From the NCBI GenBank assembly GCA_023390655.1, contig JAEWCL010000003.1:248001-312000 (forward strand): 64,000 nt of DNA, written 5' to 3'. Both the position numbers and the translations under genes were made by a program. Below, in pieces: positions 42,578 through 51,262 of the stretch. Origin of the DNA: Bacillota bacterium. GTDB taxonomy: Bacteria > Bacillota > Clostridia > Christensenellales > CAG-138. How positions within the stretch are numbered: position 1 is the first letter of the stretch; each line of letters opens with the position of its first letter. The notes below the pieces were generated by a model. It was not told the origin of the DNA. It did no database searches and saw nothing but the letters and a program-made list of their open reading frames with translations.

Positions 42578-43480
42578 ATGAGAGAGTCTATTCATAAGTA
42601 TTTCAAGGTCGGCACCATTCAATGGATGAGTCATCCTCCCGCCAAGTATGACATTCTGGATTCGCTCAAAACCATTGCCACGGACGATTTTTTTGATGCA
42701 ATAGAAGTAGGGCGGATCCAAGATGACGGCGTTCGGGCAGCGGCGAAGAAAATCCTTGAACAGAGCCACATGAAGGTGTGCTATGGCGCGCAGCCCAGGC
42801 TCTTAGGCCCCAAGCTCAACCCCAACGATATCGACGAAGCGGGCCGCGAGGCCGCCGAAGCCACGTTGATTGATGCGGTGGACGAGGCGGAATACCTGGG
42901 GGCAAAGGGTATCGCCTTTTTGTCCGGAAAATGGAGCGAAGAAACCAAGGAACAAAATTATGCGCAGCTGTTGAAGACCACGCGTGCAATATGCGCTTAT
43001 GCGAAAACCAAAGGCATGATGGTGGAGCTTGAAGTGTTCGATTACGATATGGACAAAGCCTCCCTTATCGGCCCGGCCCCGTTGGCCGCGCGCTTTGCGG
43101 CCGATATGCGCACCACATGCAGCAATTTTGGCTTGTTGGTAGACCTTTCGCATTTTCCCACCACCTATGAAACCAGCAAATTTGTCATTCAGGTACTCCG
43201 GCCTTACATTACGCACCTGCATTTTGGAAATGCCGTGGTAAAGAAGGGCTGCGACGCCTATGGGGATTTGCATCCCTGCTTTGGCTATCCCGACAGCGCC
43301 AACGATACGCAAGAGCTTTTGGAGTATTTCCGGGTATTGAAAAGCGAAGGGTTCTTTAACGCAGACGATCCATTGGTATTTTCCATGGAGGTCACACCAC
43401 GGCCCGACCAGGACGGGGACATCATACTGGCTAACACAAAACGGGTGGTGAAGCGCGCGTGGGCGTTGCTGGAGGACTAG
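42578..43480 (+). CDS. Sugar isomerase/epimerase-like TIM-barrel protein (AP endonuclease 2 family)
   Basis: A 300-residue protein of the xylose isomerase-like/AP2Ec superfamily: KVGTIQWMSHP at the start, VELEVFDYDMDKASLIGP with a putative metal Glu, LLVDLSHFPTTYE with metal Asp/His, ITHLHFGNAVVKKG with His, and VFSMEVTPRP with the last Glu. Such proteins isomerise or epimerise ketoses and related keto compounds using a divalent metal. GATAGGAGGGATAGCA precedes the ATG. Substrate unknown. Confidence 0.82.
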   Translation: MRESIHKYFKVGTIQWMSHPPAKYDILDSLKTIATDDFFDAIEVGRIQDDGVRAAAKKILEQSHMKVCYGAQPRLLGPKLNPNDIDEAGREAAEATLIDAVDEAEYLGAKGIAFLSGKWSEETKEQNYAQLLKTTRAICAYAKTKGMMVELEVFDYDMDKASLIGPAPLAARFAADMRTTCSNFGLLVDLSHFPTTYETSKFVIQVLRPYITHLHFGNAVVKKGCDAYGDLHPCFGYPDSANDTQELLEYFRVLKSEGFFNADDPLVFSMEVTPRPDQDGDIILANTKRVVKRAWALLED

Positions 43481-43526
43481 CGATCCACTTAAATCCGTAC
43501 AGTAATTGAACAGAGGAGGTTGTAAT

Positions 43527-44483
43527 ATGAAAATTGTCATTCTGGACGGTTATACCGAAAACCCCGGCGATCTGAGCTGGGCCGGGTTTGAAGCCTTGGG
43601 GGAATTGCACGTTTATGACCGGACGGCACCGGGCGATATCGTGACCCGAATTGGTGACGCCGACGCCGTTATCATCAATAAAACGCCCATCAGCAGGGAT
43701 ACTCTCAATGCGTGCCCGAGCGTCAAATATATCGGCGTGCTGGCCACCGGCTATAACGTGGTGGATACTGCGGCAGCAAAAGAAAAGGGCGTTGTGGTGA
43801 CGAACATCCCCACTTACGGGACCACGGCAGTGGCGCAGTTCGTGTTTGCACTGCTCTTAGAAATCTGCCATCACGTGGGCGCTCACAGCCAGGCGGTATA
43901 CGACGGGGACTGGACCAACAATCAGGATTGGTGCTTTTGGAATTATCCGCTTATTGAGCTTGCCGGGAAAACCATGGGCATTATCGGCTTTGGACGCATC
44001 GGCCAGAATACGGCGCGCATTGCCACAGCCCTTGGCATGAAGGTGCTTGCCTATGACGAATACCAAAGCGAAGAGGCAAAACAATACGGGCAATATGTGA
44101 CGCTGGACGAGCTTTTGAAGGAAAGCGACGTGATCTCGTTGCATTGCCCGCTGACGCCTTCAACGCAGGGGCTTATCAACCGCGAAACCATTGCGAAGAT
44201 GAAAGATGGCGTCATCCTCATTAACACTTCGCGTGGGCCGCTGGTGGTCGAGAGCGATTTGGCCGAAGCCCTGAACAACGGTAAGGTATATGCTGCAGGG
44301 GCGGACGTTGTTTCAACCGAGCCTATCCGGGCGGACAATCCCCTGCTTGGCGCAAAGAACTGCTTCCTGACGCCACATATTGCATGGGCGCCCCAGGCAA
44401 GCCGCGCGCGTCTGATGGACATTGCGGTAAACAACCTGAAGGCTTATGCGGACGGCAGGCCCATCAATGTCGTAAATTTGTAA
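43527..44483 (+). CDS. D-2-hydroxyacid dehydrogenase (glycerate/hydroxypyruvate reductase-like)
   Basis: A 318-residue NAD(H) enzyme from ATG 43527 (GAGGAGGTTGTAAT). Rossmann GFGRIGQNTARI from 154, catalytic R236 (INTSRGPLV), E265 and H284 (LTPHIAW). The LATGYNVVD and NIPTYGTTAVAQFVFALLLE blocks fit the glycerate dehydrogenase group, which interconverts hydroxypyruvate or glyoxylate with the D-hydroxyacid. As last gene of the operon it may deal with a two- or three-carbon keto acid released by the pathway. No terminator is obvious after it. Confidence 0.92.
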   Translation: MKIVILDGYTENPGDLSWAGFEALGELHVYDRTAPGDIVTRIGDADAVIINKTPISRDTLNACPSVKYIGVLATGYNVVDTAAAKEKGVVVTNIPTYGTTAVAQFVFALLLEICHHVGAHSQAVYDGDWTNNQDWCFWNYPLIELAGKTMGIIGFGRIGQNTARIATALGMKVLAYDEYQSEEAKQYGQYVTLDELLKESDVISLHCPLTPSTQGLINRETIAKMKDGVILINTSRGPLVVESDLAEALNNGKVYAAGADVVSTEPIRADNPLLGAKNCFLTPHIAWAPQASRARLMDIAVNNLKAYADGRPINVVNL

Positions 44484-45373
44484 TCTTTCCAATATGCGAA
44501 TGTGGTGCGCTGTCGTGTTGCGGCGTGCCATATTTTGCTGAGATATGTTCTACGCCGAACAATTCGGAAGCTCTTTTAATAACGGAACCTTAAATTATTG
44601 TTCTGGCAACTAAATGAAAAGATTGGGAACATTATAGGCATAATACGAGTTTGCATAGCTGCTACTCGGGGTTAAACATCAAGGAAAAAGCATACCAAAT
44701 TGATTACAGTGAAAGAAATAGATAAAACAGGAGCTCTGCTCGGCGGGAGTAGGAATTCTTCATTCGTATATATCTTGTGTGTATTGAAAGCAAGCAAAAG
44801 GGCAAATCGGCAGCTGTTTACCGAAAGCGAACAAAACTTTTACGCTGAAAAGAGATTTGCAAAGGAAGAGGTTCTTATCAACAAGTGGCGCATTCGCGGG
44901 CGATACGAAGAGCGCTAGATCGGTAATTAGTTCAATGAAAGAGTATCGGCATAAAGCATTCACATGGTCGATGTCGACTACTCTTTGTTGGGTTTTTCTT
45001 TCTCCGCATACCACACAACCTCATCGTCTATAATACTATGTCCTTATGCCTGCGGGGTAGGCATTCTCATATGCATCGCCGCATAAACCGGAGGGGCGTT
45101 GCTTTTAAAAACAGCAGGCCCCGCACGCTGATCAATCGTAACGGAGCCTGCTGATATCATTGGCTGAATGACACCAATAGTATACCATATTTTCCCTTAC
45201 TCTATAAAGATCAGACTTGGCTATAATTGTTATTGGATACAAAACAAACGTACAACCGACCGCGAAAGAAGCTACAGGGGCGTCCTGTGGCTTCATTCAT
45301 TATTCGGACAATATCCCAAACATAGGTTGCTTATAAATAAAAATTCTTGCGCTGTAGCCAAGTAGATCCGCAG
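44484..45373. other. Gene-free region with a diverged dispersed repeat
   Basis: No convincing gene. 44764-44808 (GTATATATCTTGTGTGTATT...AAGCAAAAGGGCAAATCG) is a diverged copy of the left part of the repeat at 15675-15720. An open frame at 44700-44918 covers it but begins with TTG without a ribosome binding site. AGCAGGCCCCG / CGGAGCCTGCT near 45112-45152 forms a weak imperfect hairpin. The region looks like decayed DNA. Confidence 0.4.
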
Positions 45374-45975
45374 TTAAAAGATTCCGGGAAAAAGCCGGTA
45401 TCTCGTCTGTAAACAATAATTTTCAAATTCCTGCTGAAACTTGCTTTCGAGAGCAGCTTCTTCTACCTTGATCCTAATTCCGTAACATACCCAACAGAGA
45501 ATTAGAACACAAGCTATCCCTAAGATATGGTGAAACGCAACGCCAAGCAAGCTTAAAATACTACCTGTATATGCTGGGTTTCTAACAATGCTATATAACC
45601 CACTTTGTATTAAGTGCTGTTCTTGAGATGTTTGCACCGAAAGTGTGAATGCATGTTTAAGTGTTAGAATTGCAATCTATCGGATGATTATGCCAAGAAT
45701 AATCATTGCGATGCCTATATAATAAAAGGCATGGGGAAGTAGCCATTCGCTAATATCCCTAGTTATTTGGCGGGTTCTAAATAGAACTGATAATAATATG
45801 CTGCCATAAAACGCCAGAAATATAAGAGCAATAGTTCCCTTGTCTGAGCGCTTTTGACTTTTATTCGCCTTTAGAGAATAGCCGGTAATAACAATTCAGA
45901 TACTATCAATAGAAATAAAGCTACATTAAAGATGACGTATTCCATTATATTTGCAAATTTTGAAGCGTCGCCCAT
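45374..45975 (-). pseudogene. Isoprenylcysteine carboxyl methyltransferase-like (ICMT family) membrane protein, inactivated
   Basis: The last 87 codons read QTSQEQHLIQSGLYSIVRNPAYTGS and RIKVEEAALESKFQQEFENYCL, the conserved C-terminal half of the ICMT/PEMT-like membrane methyltransferases (GxYxxxRxPxYxG...EE..L...F...Y). Further upstream the same frame is interrupted by a TAG at 45679-45677, where a Trp would be expected, and the N-terminal part (MGDASKFANIMEYVIFNVAL, then GYSLKANKSQKRSD) is in another frame, so at least one frameshift lies near 45900. It is AT-rich compared with the neighbours and probably acquired, then lost. Confidence 0.7.
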
Positions 45976-46395
45976 TCTTCTATGCTTCCTTCATAACAAA
46001 TTCGTCTAATTTGGTCTAACTATACTCTCTTTAAAGAATAATGCAACAATGAACTGCATTTCAAATCATTTGCAAAGTAAGGTTGGTTGATGATGAGGAC
46101 GGGTGTGTGGTAGCGTGTTCCACTTGTAGGCAAAAAGGTATTTCGATGCCCATGTGATATGCAGGGGATTCGAACTCTAATCCTCTTTCAACAAGGCAAA
46201 AAGTGAGGTTAAATGAATAGAATCAAACCTCAGATGGGACTCGTATTATATATCTAGGTTTAAAAGCAGGTAAGGACTGGCCGCCCGCCCAAAGAAGACT
46301 GCGCACGCCCTCCATGCCATGGCCGTTCATCACGGCTGGGCAGATCCTACCTTAGCATGTTAACCTGGTATGCTTTGTTGATTATATAGGCATAT
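45976..46395. other. Gene-free region upstream of the toxin-antitoxin pair
   Basis: No gene recognised. A T-arm-like GGGATTCGAACTC at about 46163-46176 resembles the tRNA remnants at 26392 and 32183 but lacks the rest of a tRNA. Confidence 0.3.
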
Positions 46396-46414
46396 TATGA
46401 TATAGTCTGACTAT
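46396..46414 (+). promoter_or_regulatory. -10 box and palindrome in front of the toxin-antitoxin operon
   Basis: TATGAT (46396-46401) is directly followed by the palindrome ATAGTC-T-GACTAT (46402-46414), then GGGAGGA before the ATG. A palindrome over the start site is the usual place for autorepression by the antitoxin. Confidence 0.45.
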
Positions 46415-46431
46415 TAAGGGAGGATTGGCCT

Positions 46432-46710
46432 ATGGAAGAAATGATACGCCCGTCTGCAGATTTGCGGAATCACTATAGTGAAATCTCCAAAGTGTGCAGA
46501 GAAACCAGGCAGCCGGTTGTGATTACGGTAAACGGCCGGGGCGACACGGCGGTATTGAATCTGCAAGATTACCGACAGATGAACGCGGAGCTGGAACTTC
46601 TACGCACGCTTGCCGATTCTGACGAGGATGTGACTGCCGGCCGCGTTGCACCTATGCAGGAGACCTTTGACGGAATCCGCAAACAACTTCTTGCGAGGAA
46701 GGATGGATGA
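46432..46710 (+). CDS. Type II antitoxin, Phd/YefM family
   Basis: A 92-residue protein: IRPSADLRNHYSEISKVCRETRQPVVITVNGRGDTAVLNLQDY is the Phd/YefM DNA-binding fold, followed by a helical toxin-binding tail. The GGGAGGATTGGCCT site precedes the ATG. Its stop overlaps the toxin start by four bases (ATGA), the usual coupling of such pairs. It neutralises the toxin and represses the operon. Confidence 0.9.
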   Translation: MEEMIRPSADLRNHYSEISKVCRETRQPVVITVNGRGDTAVLNLQDYRQMNAELELLRTLADSDEDVTAGRVAPMQETFDGIRKQLLARKDG

Positions 46711-47018
46711 AATACCGGATACAGCGAACCGATAAGGCGAACGACCATCTATACAGTCTGATTCAATATATCGCCAATGATTCAGGAGACGTTGATCTTG
46801 CGCTGGACTACCTTGGCAGGCTGGAGGAAATCATCGTGCGGCTTGCTGACTTTCCTTATTCGGGAACGGTGCCGCGTTACTCCATTCTGAAAAAGCAGGG
46901 CTACCGAGTACTAATTGTTGAAAAGCAGCTTGTATTCTATAAGGTCAATGACGAAGCCAAGATGGTAACAATCAATGCCGTGGTAGACGGCAGGATGGAA
47001 TATAGGAATCTGATATGA
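46707..47018 (+). CDS. Type II toxin, RelE/ParE family
   Basis: A 103-residue basic protein: YRIQRTDKANDHLYSLIQYIANDSGDVDLALDYLGRLEEII, then FPYSGTVPRY and a beta-rich end GYRVLIVEKQLVFYKVNDEAKMVTINAVVDGRMEY, the ParE/RelE fold. By length and by the FPYSG..P motif it is closer to ParE (gyrase-directed) than to ribosome-dependent RelE, but the target is not proved. Coupled to the antitoxin. Confidence 0.88.
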   Translation: MKYRIQRTDKANDHLYSLIQYIANDSGDVDLALDYLGRLEEIIVRLADFPYSGTVPRYSILKKQGYRVLIVEKQLVFYKVNDEAKMVTINAVVDGRMEYRNLI

Positions 47019-47111
47019 AGTCCTGCGTGATGGATATGCTGTATTTCGTCGACATACCGGGCTTGATAGGAGCTAATATGCCCACAATCTCTTGCCTGAT
47101 TTTTATAGCAG

Positions 47112-47143
47112 AAAGCCACCTCGTTTGAGATGGGCTTTGTGTT
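47112..47143 (+). terminator. Imperfect terminator after the toxin gene
   Basis: AAAGCCACCTC, GTTT, GAGATGGGCTTT forms a stem with one bulge and one mismatch, followed by GTGTTTT. Confidence 0.45.
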
Positions 47144-47217
47144 TTACGCCCCTTAAACAAAATCAGCAAGACCTTTGCGCGCTTGGCGCCTCCTTGCATC
47201 TCCAGCGCCAGAGGTCC

Positions 47218-47460
47218 GTGAGTCATAAGGACGTACTTGAGAACCCGGATAACATCTCTCAAACGGTGCTTAACAAAGGGCCCGACGCAGGAACTGCGTT
47301 CGAGATACTTTCTATCGACATTTCTGATGTAGACGTGGGCCGCAACATCGCTGCACAACTGCAGATAGATCAGGCCGAGGCCGAAGCGGAGGTGCCGCTT
47401 GCGCTTGCGCATGCTTTTCGCGAAGACAAGCTGGGCGTAAAGGCACCCTCTAATACGTAG
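47218..47460 (+). pseudogene. floA: Flotillin-like protein FloA remnant with internal deletion
   Basis: The frame reads SHKDVLENPDNISQTVLNKG, DAGTAFEILSIDISDVDVGRNI and AAQLQIDQAEA, all close to bacterial FloA (YqfA). It then jumps directly to EAEVPLALAHAFREDKLGV, which in FloA lies about 34 residues further on after the QAKAEERRAMAV coiled region, and ends with a foreign tail and a stop. The membrane-anchored N-terminal half is missing. It is a remnant that has lost both ends and part of the middle. 47461-47540 shows nothing else. Confidence 0.75.
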
Positions 47461-47542
47461 TATTTTGCGTCACAGAGACGCGGTAATCCGAACGTGTGGA
47501 ACCGAGGCAATAAAAACCGCCTTCTTTACTTGGCAGGGCAGG

Positions 47543-47571
47543 TTGCCTTGACTTTTAACCGAAAATATAGT
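47543..47571 (+). promoter_or_regulatory. Probable promoter of the V-ATPase operon
   Basis: TTGCCT (47543-47548), 17 bases, TATAGT (47566-47571). The leader to the first gene is about 195 bases and carries no recognised riboswitch. Confidence 0.45.
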
Positions 47572-47771
47572 AGGCTGTAAAAAATGTATATTGTCAGGTT
47601 CCGGTTGGGCGGATGCTGTTCGAGCAGCTTTTGCTTTCAAGATCTGCAGCTAGGGTGGAAGCTTCGTTAGAACTTCTTCCCTATTTTTATATCGTGCCTT
47701 AGGCATGCTGGCTGCTGCGCAGGCGGATTCCCGGCGGGGCAATAATATCCATAGTGAGGCTGAGGTAATAT

Positions 47772-48080
47772 ATGGCTGACAACGCAATCGACATCATTCG
47801 GGAGGCAGAGCTTGCAGCAGAAAAAATCCTGCTGCAGGCGGCGCAGGAAAGCGAGCGCATAAAGGCCGAAGCATATGCTAAGGCGGCTTCTGAGGGGACG
47901 CTTGCCGAAGCTGCTGCAAAAGCGGCGGCAGAGGCTGTGGTTTTGGCATCCAGGGAAAAGGGCCTTCGCGCTTCACATAGGGCGGAGACCGCATTGGAGG
48001 CGGAATTGCGTGGTTTACGCCAGGAAGCCGCAAACAGGCAGGAACAGGCGGTCGCGGCGGTTATTCATTCGCTCGTTTAG
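47772..48080 (+). CDS. V-type ATP synthase stator subunit G/H-like (NtpF/AtpH)
   Basis: A 102-residue, Ala/Glu-rich helical protein (DIIREAELAAEKILLQAAQESERIKAEAYAKA, then a second helix) without membrane segment, the pattern of the peripheral stalk G/H subunit that pairs with subunit E. First gene of the operon, GAGGTAATAT before the ATG, 40 bases before subunit I. Too short and low-complexity to identify beyond context, but the position is that of the stalk subunit in ntp operons. Confidence 0.8.
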   Translation: MADNAIDIIREAELAAEKILLQAAQESERIKAEAYAKAASEGTLAEAAAKAAAEAVVLASREKGLRASHRAETALEAELRGLRQEAANRQEQAVAAVIHSLV

Positions 48081-48120
48081 CAGATGGAGTTTCAATGCCT
48101 TGAAGGAGAAATGATCGCCC

Positions 48121-50151
48121 ATGGCAGTGCTGCAAATGAATAAAATCTGCATTTGTGCAGTAAAGGAAGACCGGAAGAAGATTCTTGAATTTTTGCAGCG
48201 GCAGGGCTGCATCGAGGTTTCCGACACTGCGGCGTCAGATGAGGTGTTCACGAAGATGGATACATCGTCCGTTTGCGCTACGCTCAAAAAGGCGTCTGAG
48301 GCGGCGAGGGCCTGCAGCGAAATCATTGACCGGTACTGCCCGGCAAAGCGCTCCATAACCGATATGCTCAGGGGACCCAAGCGCGCTTCCGTAAAGGAAA
48401 GCGACGATTTCTGTGCGAGAAGAAACGATGTATTGAACACCGCGCAGCGTATCGTTTCTTTGGAGCGCAGCATCCAGGAGGCAAAGGCGGAGCTGCTGAG
48501 GCTGGATGCGCTTGAAGAGTCGCTGCTCCCGTGGATGCGGTTGCCCATATCGCAGGTATTTCAGGGAACAAAAAAAACGGCCGTGTTTATCGGCTCCGTT
48601 GGAGGGGAAAGCACGCTCGACAGCCTGACGGCGCGGTTAAGCGGGGCTTCTCCGGAGCTCGACGCATTTCATGTGGAAATCATACACACCTCCAAGGAAC
48701 AGACCTGTTTTTATATGGTGGTTCTCAAGCAGGATTCCAAAAAGGCGGAGGAAGCCTTGCGGGCAATCGGATTCACCGCGCCCTCCAATCCGAGCCGCTA
48801 TATGCCCAAAATAAAAAAAGAGCGTATTTTCAAACAAAAGCAGGAAACGCAGGGTTTGATTGCGCGGACGGAGCTTGAGATCAAGAGTTATGCGGAGGAC
48901 ATGCGGGAGGAGTTCCTTTTCTTAGAGGATCATATGAAGATGCGCGAAGAAAAGTACGGCGTGATTGAGCATCTTCTGCACTCCAGGCATGCCTTTGTCC
49001 TGAAGGGATATATTCCGGAAAAGGACTCTGAGCAACTGCGGCAGGCGATTACCGACCGGTTTGACTGCGCTGTGGAGCTTGCATCGGCGGCGGACGATGA
49101 AAACGCTCCGGTCATGCTGCAAAACGCGCGGTTTTCAGAGCCTGTCGAATCCGTGTTGGAAAGCTACAGCATGCCCGGCAAGGGAGAGCTGGACCCTACG
49201 CCCATTATGAGCATCTTCTATTATATCATGTTCGGACTCATGTTTTCGGATGCGGGCTACGGCCTGATCATGGCCGGCGTATGCGGCGCGTGCCTGCTGT
49301 TGTTTCGGGATATGGCGCAAAGCATGAAAAAGAATCTTCGTCTTTTCTTCTGGTGTGGTATCTCAACCATCTTCTGGGGCGTTCTGTTCTCCAGCTATTT
49401 CGGGGATGTTGTCAATGTCTTTACCCGGACGTTCCTCGGACGCGAAACAGGGATTCCGCCGGTTTGGTTTGCGCCATTGGACAGCCCTATGAAGCTGCTC
49501 GTGTTCTGCCTTGGGATAGGTATTGTACACCTGCTTGCCGCTTACGCCATGAAGGCCTGCAACCAGGCGAAAAACAGGCAGTATATCGATATTGTATATG
49601 ACGCCGTATTTCCGGTTGCGATTTTATTGAGCCTGCTTGCGCTGTTGATGAACAGCGAGATGTTCTTCAATATGGCAGGGTTTCAGCTATCTCTAAATGC
49701 AACCGCGTCCAGTGTTTGCCTTTGGATCACGGCGGCCTGCATGCTGGGCGTGGTGCTCACGGGCGGCAGGGAGAGCAAAAGCTGGTTCAAGCGAATTCTC
49801 AAGGGCTTGTATGCACTCTACAATGTGCTGGCAGGCTGGCTGGGAGACATCCTTTCCTATTCGCGTCTACTCGCGTTGGGGTTGGCCACGGGCGTCATCG
49901 CTTCGGTCATCAATTCGCTCGGAACAATGTCCGGCGCGGGAGTCTCCGGTTTTATCATCTTTGTACTGGTGTTTCTCGTTGGGCACGCAATGAACTTCGG
50001 CATCAACGTATTAGGGGCCTATGTGCACTCCAACAGGCTTGAGTATGTGGAGTTCTTTGGAAAGTTCTATGAGGGTGGCAGCCGAAAGTTCTTACCCTAT
50101 GGGATACATACCAAATACTATCTGATTCAGGAGGAAGACTGTAATGTCTGA
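48121..50151 (+). CDS. ntpI: V-type ATP synthase subunit I (a-subunit homologue)
   Basis: A 676-residue protein: cytosolic N-terminal half with coiled coils (MAVLQMNKICICAVKEDRKKILEFLQ start; QKQETQGLIARTELEIKSY), then seven to eight membrane helices from about 365 (YYIMFGLMFSDAGYGLIMAG). The essential Arg region near the end (GWLGDILSYSRLLALGLATGVIA) forms the ion half-channels. Length is normal. It overlaps subunit K by eight bases. Start ATG 48121; a closer ribosome binding site is absent, GGAG is 15 bases upstream. Confidence 0.93.
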   Translation: MAVLQMNKICICAVKEDRKKILEFLQRQGCIEVSDTAASDEVFTKMDTSSVCATLKKASEAARACSEIIDRYCPAKRSITDMLRGPKRASVKESDDFCARRNDVLNTAQRIVSLERSIQEAKAELLRLDALEESLLPWMRLPISQVFQGTKKTAVFIGSVGGESTLDSLTARLSGASPELDAFHVEIIHTSKEQTCFYMVVLKQDSKKAEEALRAIGFTAPSNPSRYMPKIKKERIFKQKQETQGLIARTELEIKSYAEDMREEFLFLEDHMKMREEKYGVIEHLLHSRHAFVLKGYIPEKDSEQLRQAITDRFDCAVELASAADDENAPVMLQNARFSEPVESVLESYSMPGKGELDPTPIMSIFYYIMFGLMFSDAGYGLIMAGVCGACLLLFRDMAQSMKKNLRLFFWCGISTIFWGVLFSSYFGDVVNVFTRTFLGRETGIPPVWFAPLDSPMKLLVFCLGIGIVHLLAAYAMKACNQAKNRQYIDIVYDAVFPVAILLSLLALLMNSEMFFNMAGFQLSLNATASSVCLWITAACMLGVVLTGGRESKSWFKRILKGLYALYNVLAGWLGDILSYSRLLALGLATGVIASVINSLGTMSGAGVSGFIIFVLVFLVGHAMNFGINVLGAYVHSNRLEYVEFFGKFYEGGSRKFLPYGIHTKYYLIQEEDCNV

Positions 50152-50626
50152 AATGGGAATCGTCTTTGCGGTATTGGGAATGGCGCTGGCCGCGCTTTTG
50201 CCCGGCATTGGTTCTGCAAAAGGTGTCGGTATCGCGGGGCAGGCCGCTGCGGCTGTTGTCACCGATGATCCGGTAAAATTCAGCAAGGTTCTGGTTTTGC
50301 AGCTTTTGCCCGGTACGCAGGGTATCTATGGGCTGCTGATCGCGTTTGTTACCATGCTCAATACGGGAATTCTCGGGGGCTCCTCCGAAATGAGCCTGAT
50401 GAAGGGTCTCTGCTTCTTTGCGGCCTGCCTCCCTATGGCGATTGTAGGCTGGTTTTCCGCTTTACAGCAGGCCAAGGCGTCCATCGCCAGCATCAATCTT
50501 GTTTCCAAGCGGCCCGAGCAGTTCGGTAAAGCGATGATTTTCCCGGCGATGGTCGAAACCTACGCGATACTGGCGCTGCTGATCAGCCTATTGGCCGTTA
50601 TGAATGTAGCGAATCTCACCATATAG
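50144..50626 (+). CDS. ntpK: V-type ATP synthase subunit K (membrane rotor ring)
   Basis: A 160-residue double-hairpin proteolipid with four helices. The ion-binding residues of the sodium-type Enterococcus hirae NtpK ring are all matched: L55, T58, Q59 and Y62 in LLPGTQGIYG, Q109 in ALQQAK and E138 in MVETYA. This points to Na+ rather than H+ as the coupling ion. GGAGGAAGACTGTA precedes the ATG within the end of subunit I. Confidence 0.93.
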   Translation: MSEMGIVFAVLGMALAALLPGIGSAKGVGIAGQAAAAVVTDDPVKFSKVLVLQLLPGTQGIYGLLIAFVTMLNTGILGGSSEMSLMKGLCFFAACLPMAIVGWFSALQQAKASIASINLVSKRPEQFGKAMIFPAMVETYAILALLISLLAVMNVANLTI

Positions 50627-50639
50627 GGGGATGTGGCCG

Positions 50640-51230
50640 ATGACCGGTCTTGAAAAAATCGTAGCCGCGATCATGGAAGAGGCGCAGGCCGAGGCAAAAG
50701 CGGTGATTGATCAGGCGCAGGCTGAGGCGGCGCGCATATTGTCCGAAGAAAAAGCCAAGAGCGATGCGTTGTGCGCTGAGATTGAGACATCCGCGAGGCA
50801 GCAGGCGGCCGGTATCGAGCGCGCGGCCGCTTCCGCAGTGGAGCTGCAGCGCCGCAGACGGTTGCTTGAGGCGAAGCAGGAACTGCTTGCGCATACGATG
50901 GAAGAAGCGCTCAAGGAGCTGTATGTCCTGCCCGAAGAAGACTATTTCAGCCTGCTGATACAGATGGCGTCCGCCTGTGCGGAACCGATGGAGGGCGAAC
51001 TTCTGCTTTCCGGCAGGGATTTGTCGCGTTGTCCGGGGGATTTTGTACGGCGGCTTGGGCAGGCGCTGCCAAAGGGCGCTGCGCTTTCCCTCTCGCGGGA
51101 AACCCGGCCGATTGACGGCGGCTTTATTCTTAAATACGGAGATATCGAACACAACTGTTCTTTCAGGGCGGTATTTGATGCCCGGCGGGAGGAACTGACC
51201 GACAAGGTGCGCGGCATTCTGTTTTCATAG
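50640..51230 (+). CDS. ntpE: V-type ATP synthase subunit E (peripheral stalk)
   Basis: A 196-residue protein from ATG 50640 (MTGLEKIVAAIMEEAQAEAKAVIDQ); ATG 50631 is in frame but abuts the GGGGG ribosome binding site. The N-terminal half is a long Ala/Glu/Gln helix that pairs with subunit G/H, the C-terminal half is globular, with RPIDGGFILKYGDIEHNCSFRAVFDARRE typical of subunit E. 13 bases after subunit K. Confidence 0.9.
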   Translation: MTGLEKIVAAIMEEAQAEAKAVIDQAQAEAARILSEEKAKSDALCAEIETSARQQAAGIERAAASAVELQRRRRLLEAKQELLAHTMEEALKELYVLPEEDYFSLLIQMASACAEPMEGELLLSGRDLSRCPGDFVRRLGQALPKGAALSLSRETRPIDGGFILKYGDIEHNCSFRAVFDARREELTDKVRGILFS

Positions 51231-51262
51231 GAAATGGCTGCGGCCCAAAAGGAGGCGGTCGA

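Noticed and set aside
44700..44918. 72-residue open frame with a charged C-terminal half
   Set aside because: TTG start without ribosome binding site, overlaps a dispersed repeat and matches no family; treated as decayed DNA.
46160..46196. tRNA T-arm-like sequence
   Set aside because: Only a GGATTCGAAC-type stretch is recognisable; D-arm, anticodon arm and acceptor are absent, so no tRNA call is possible.
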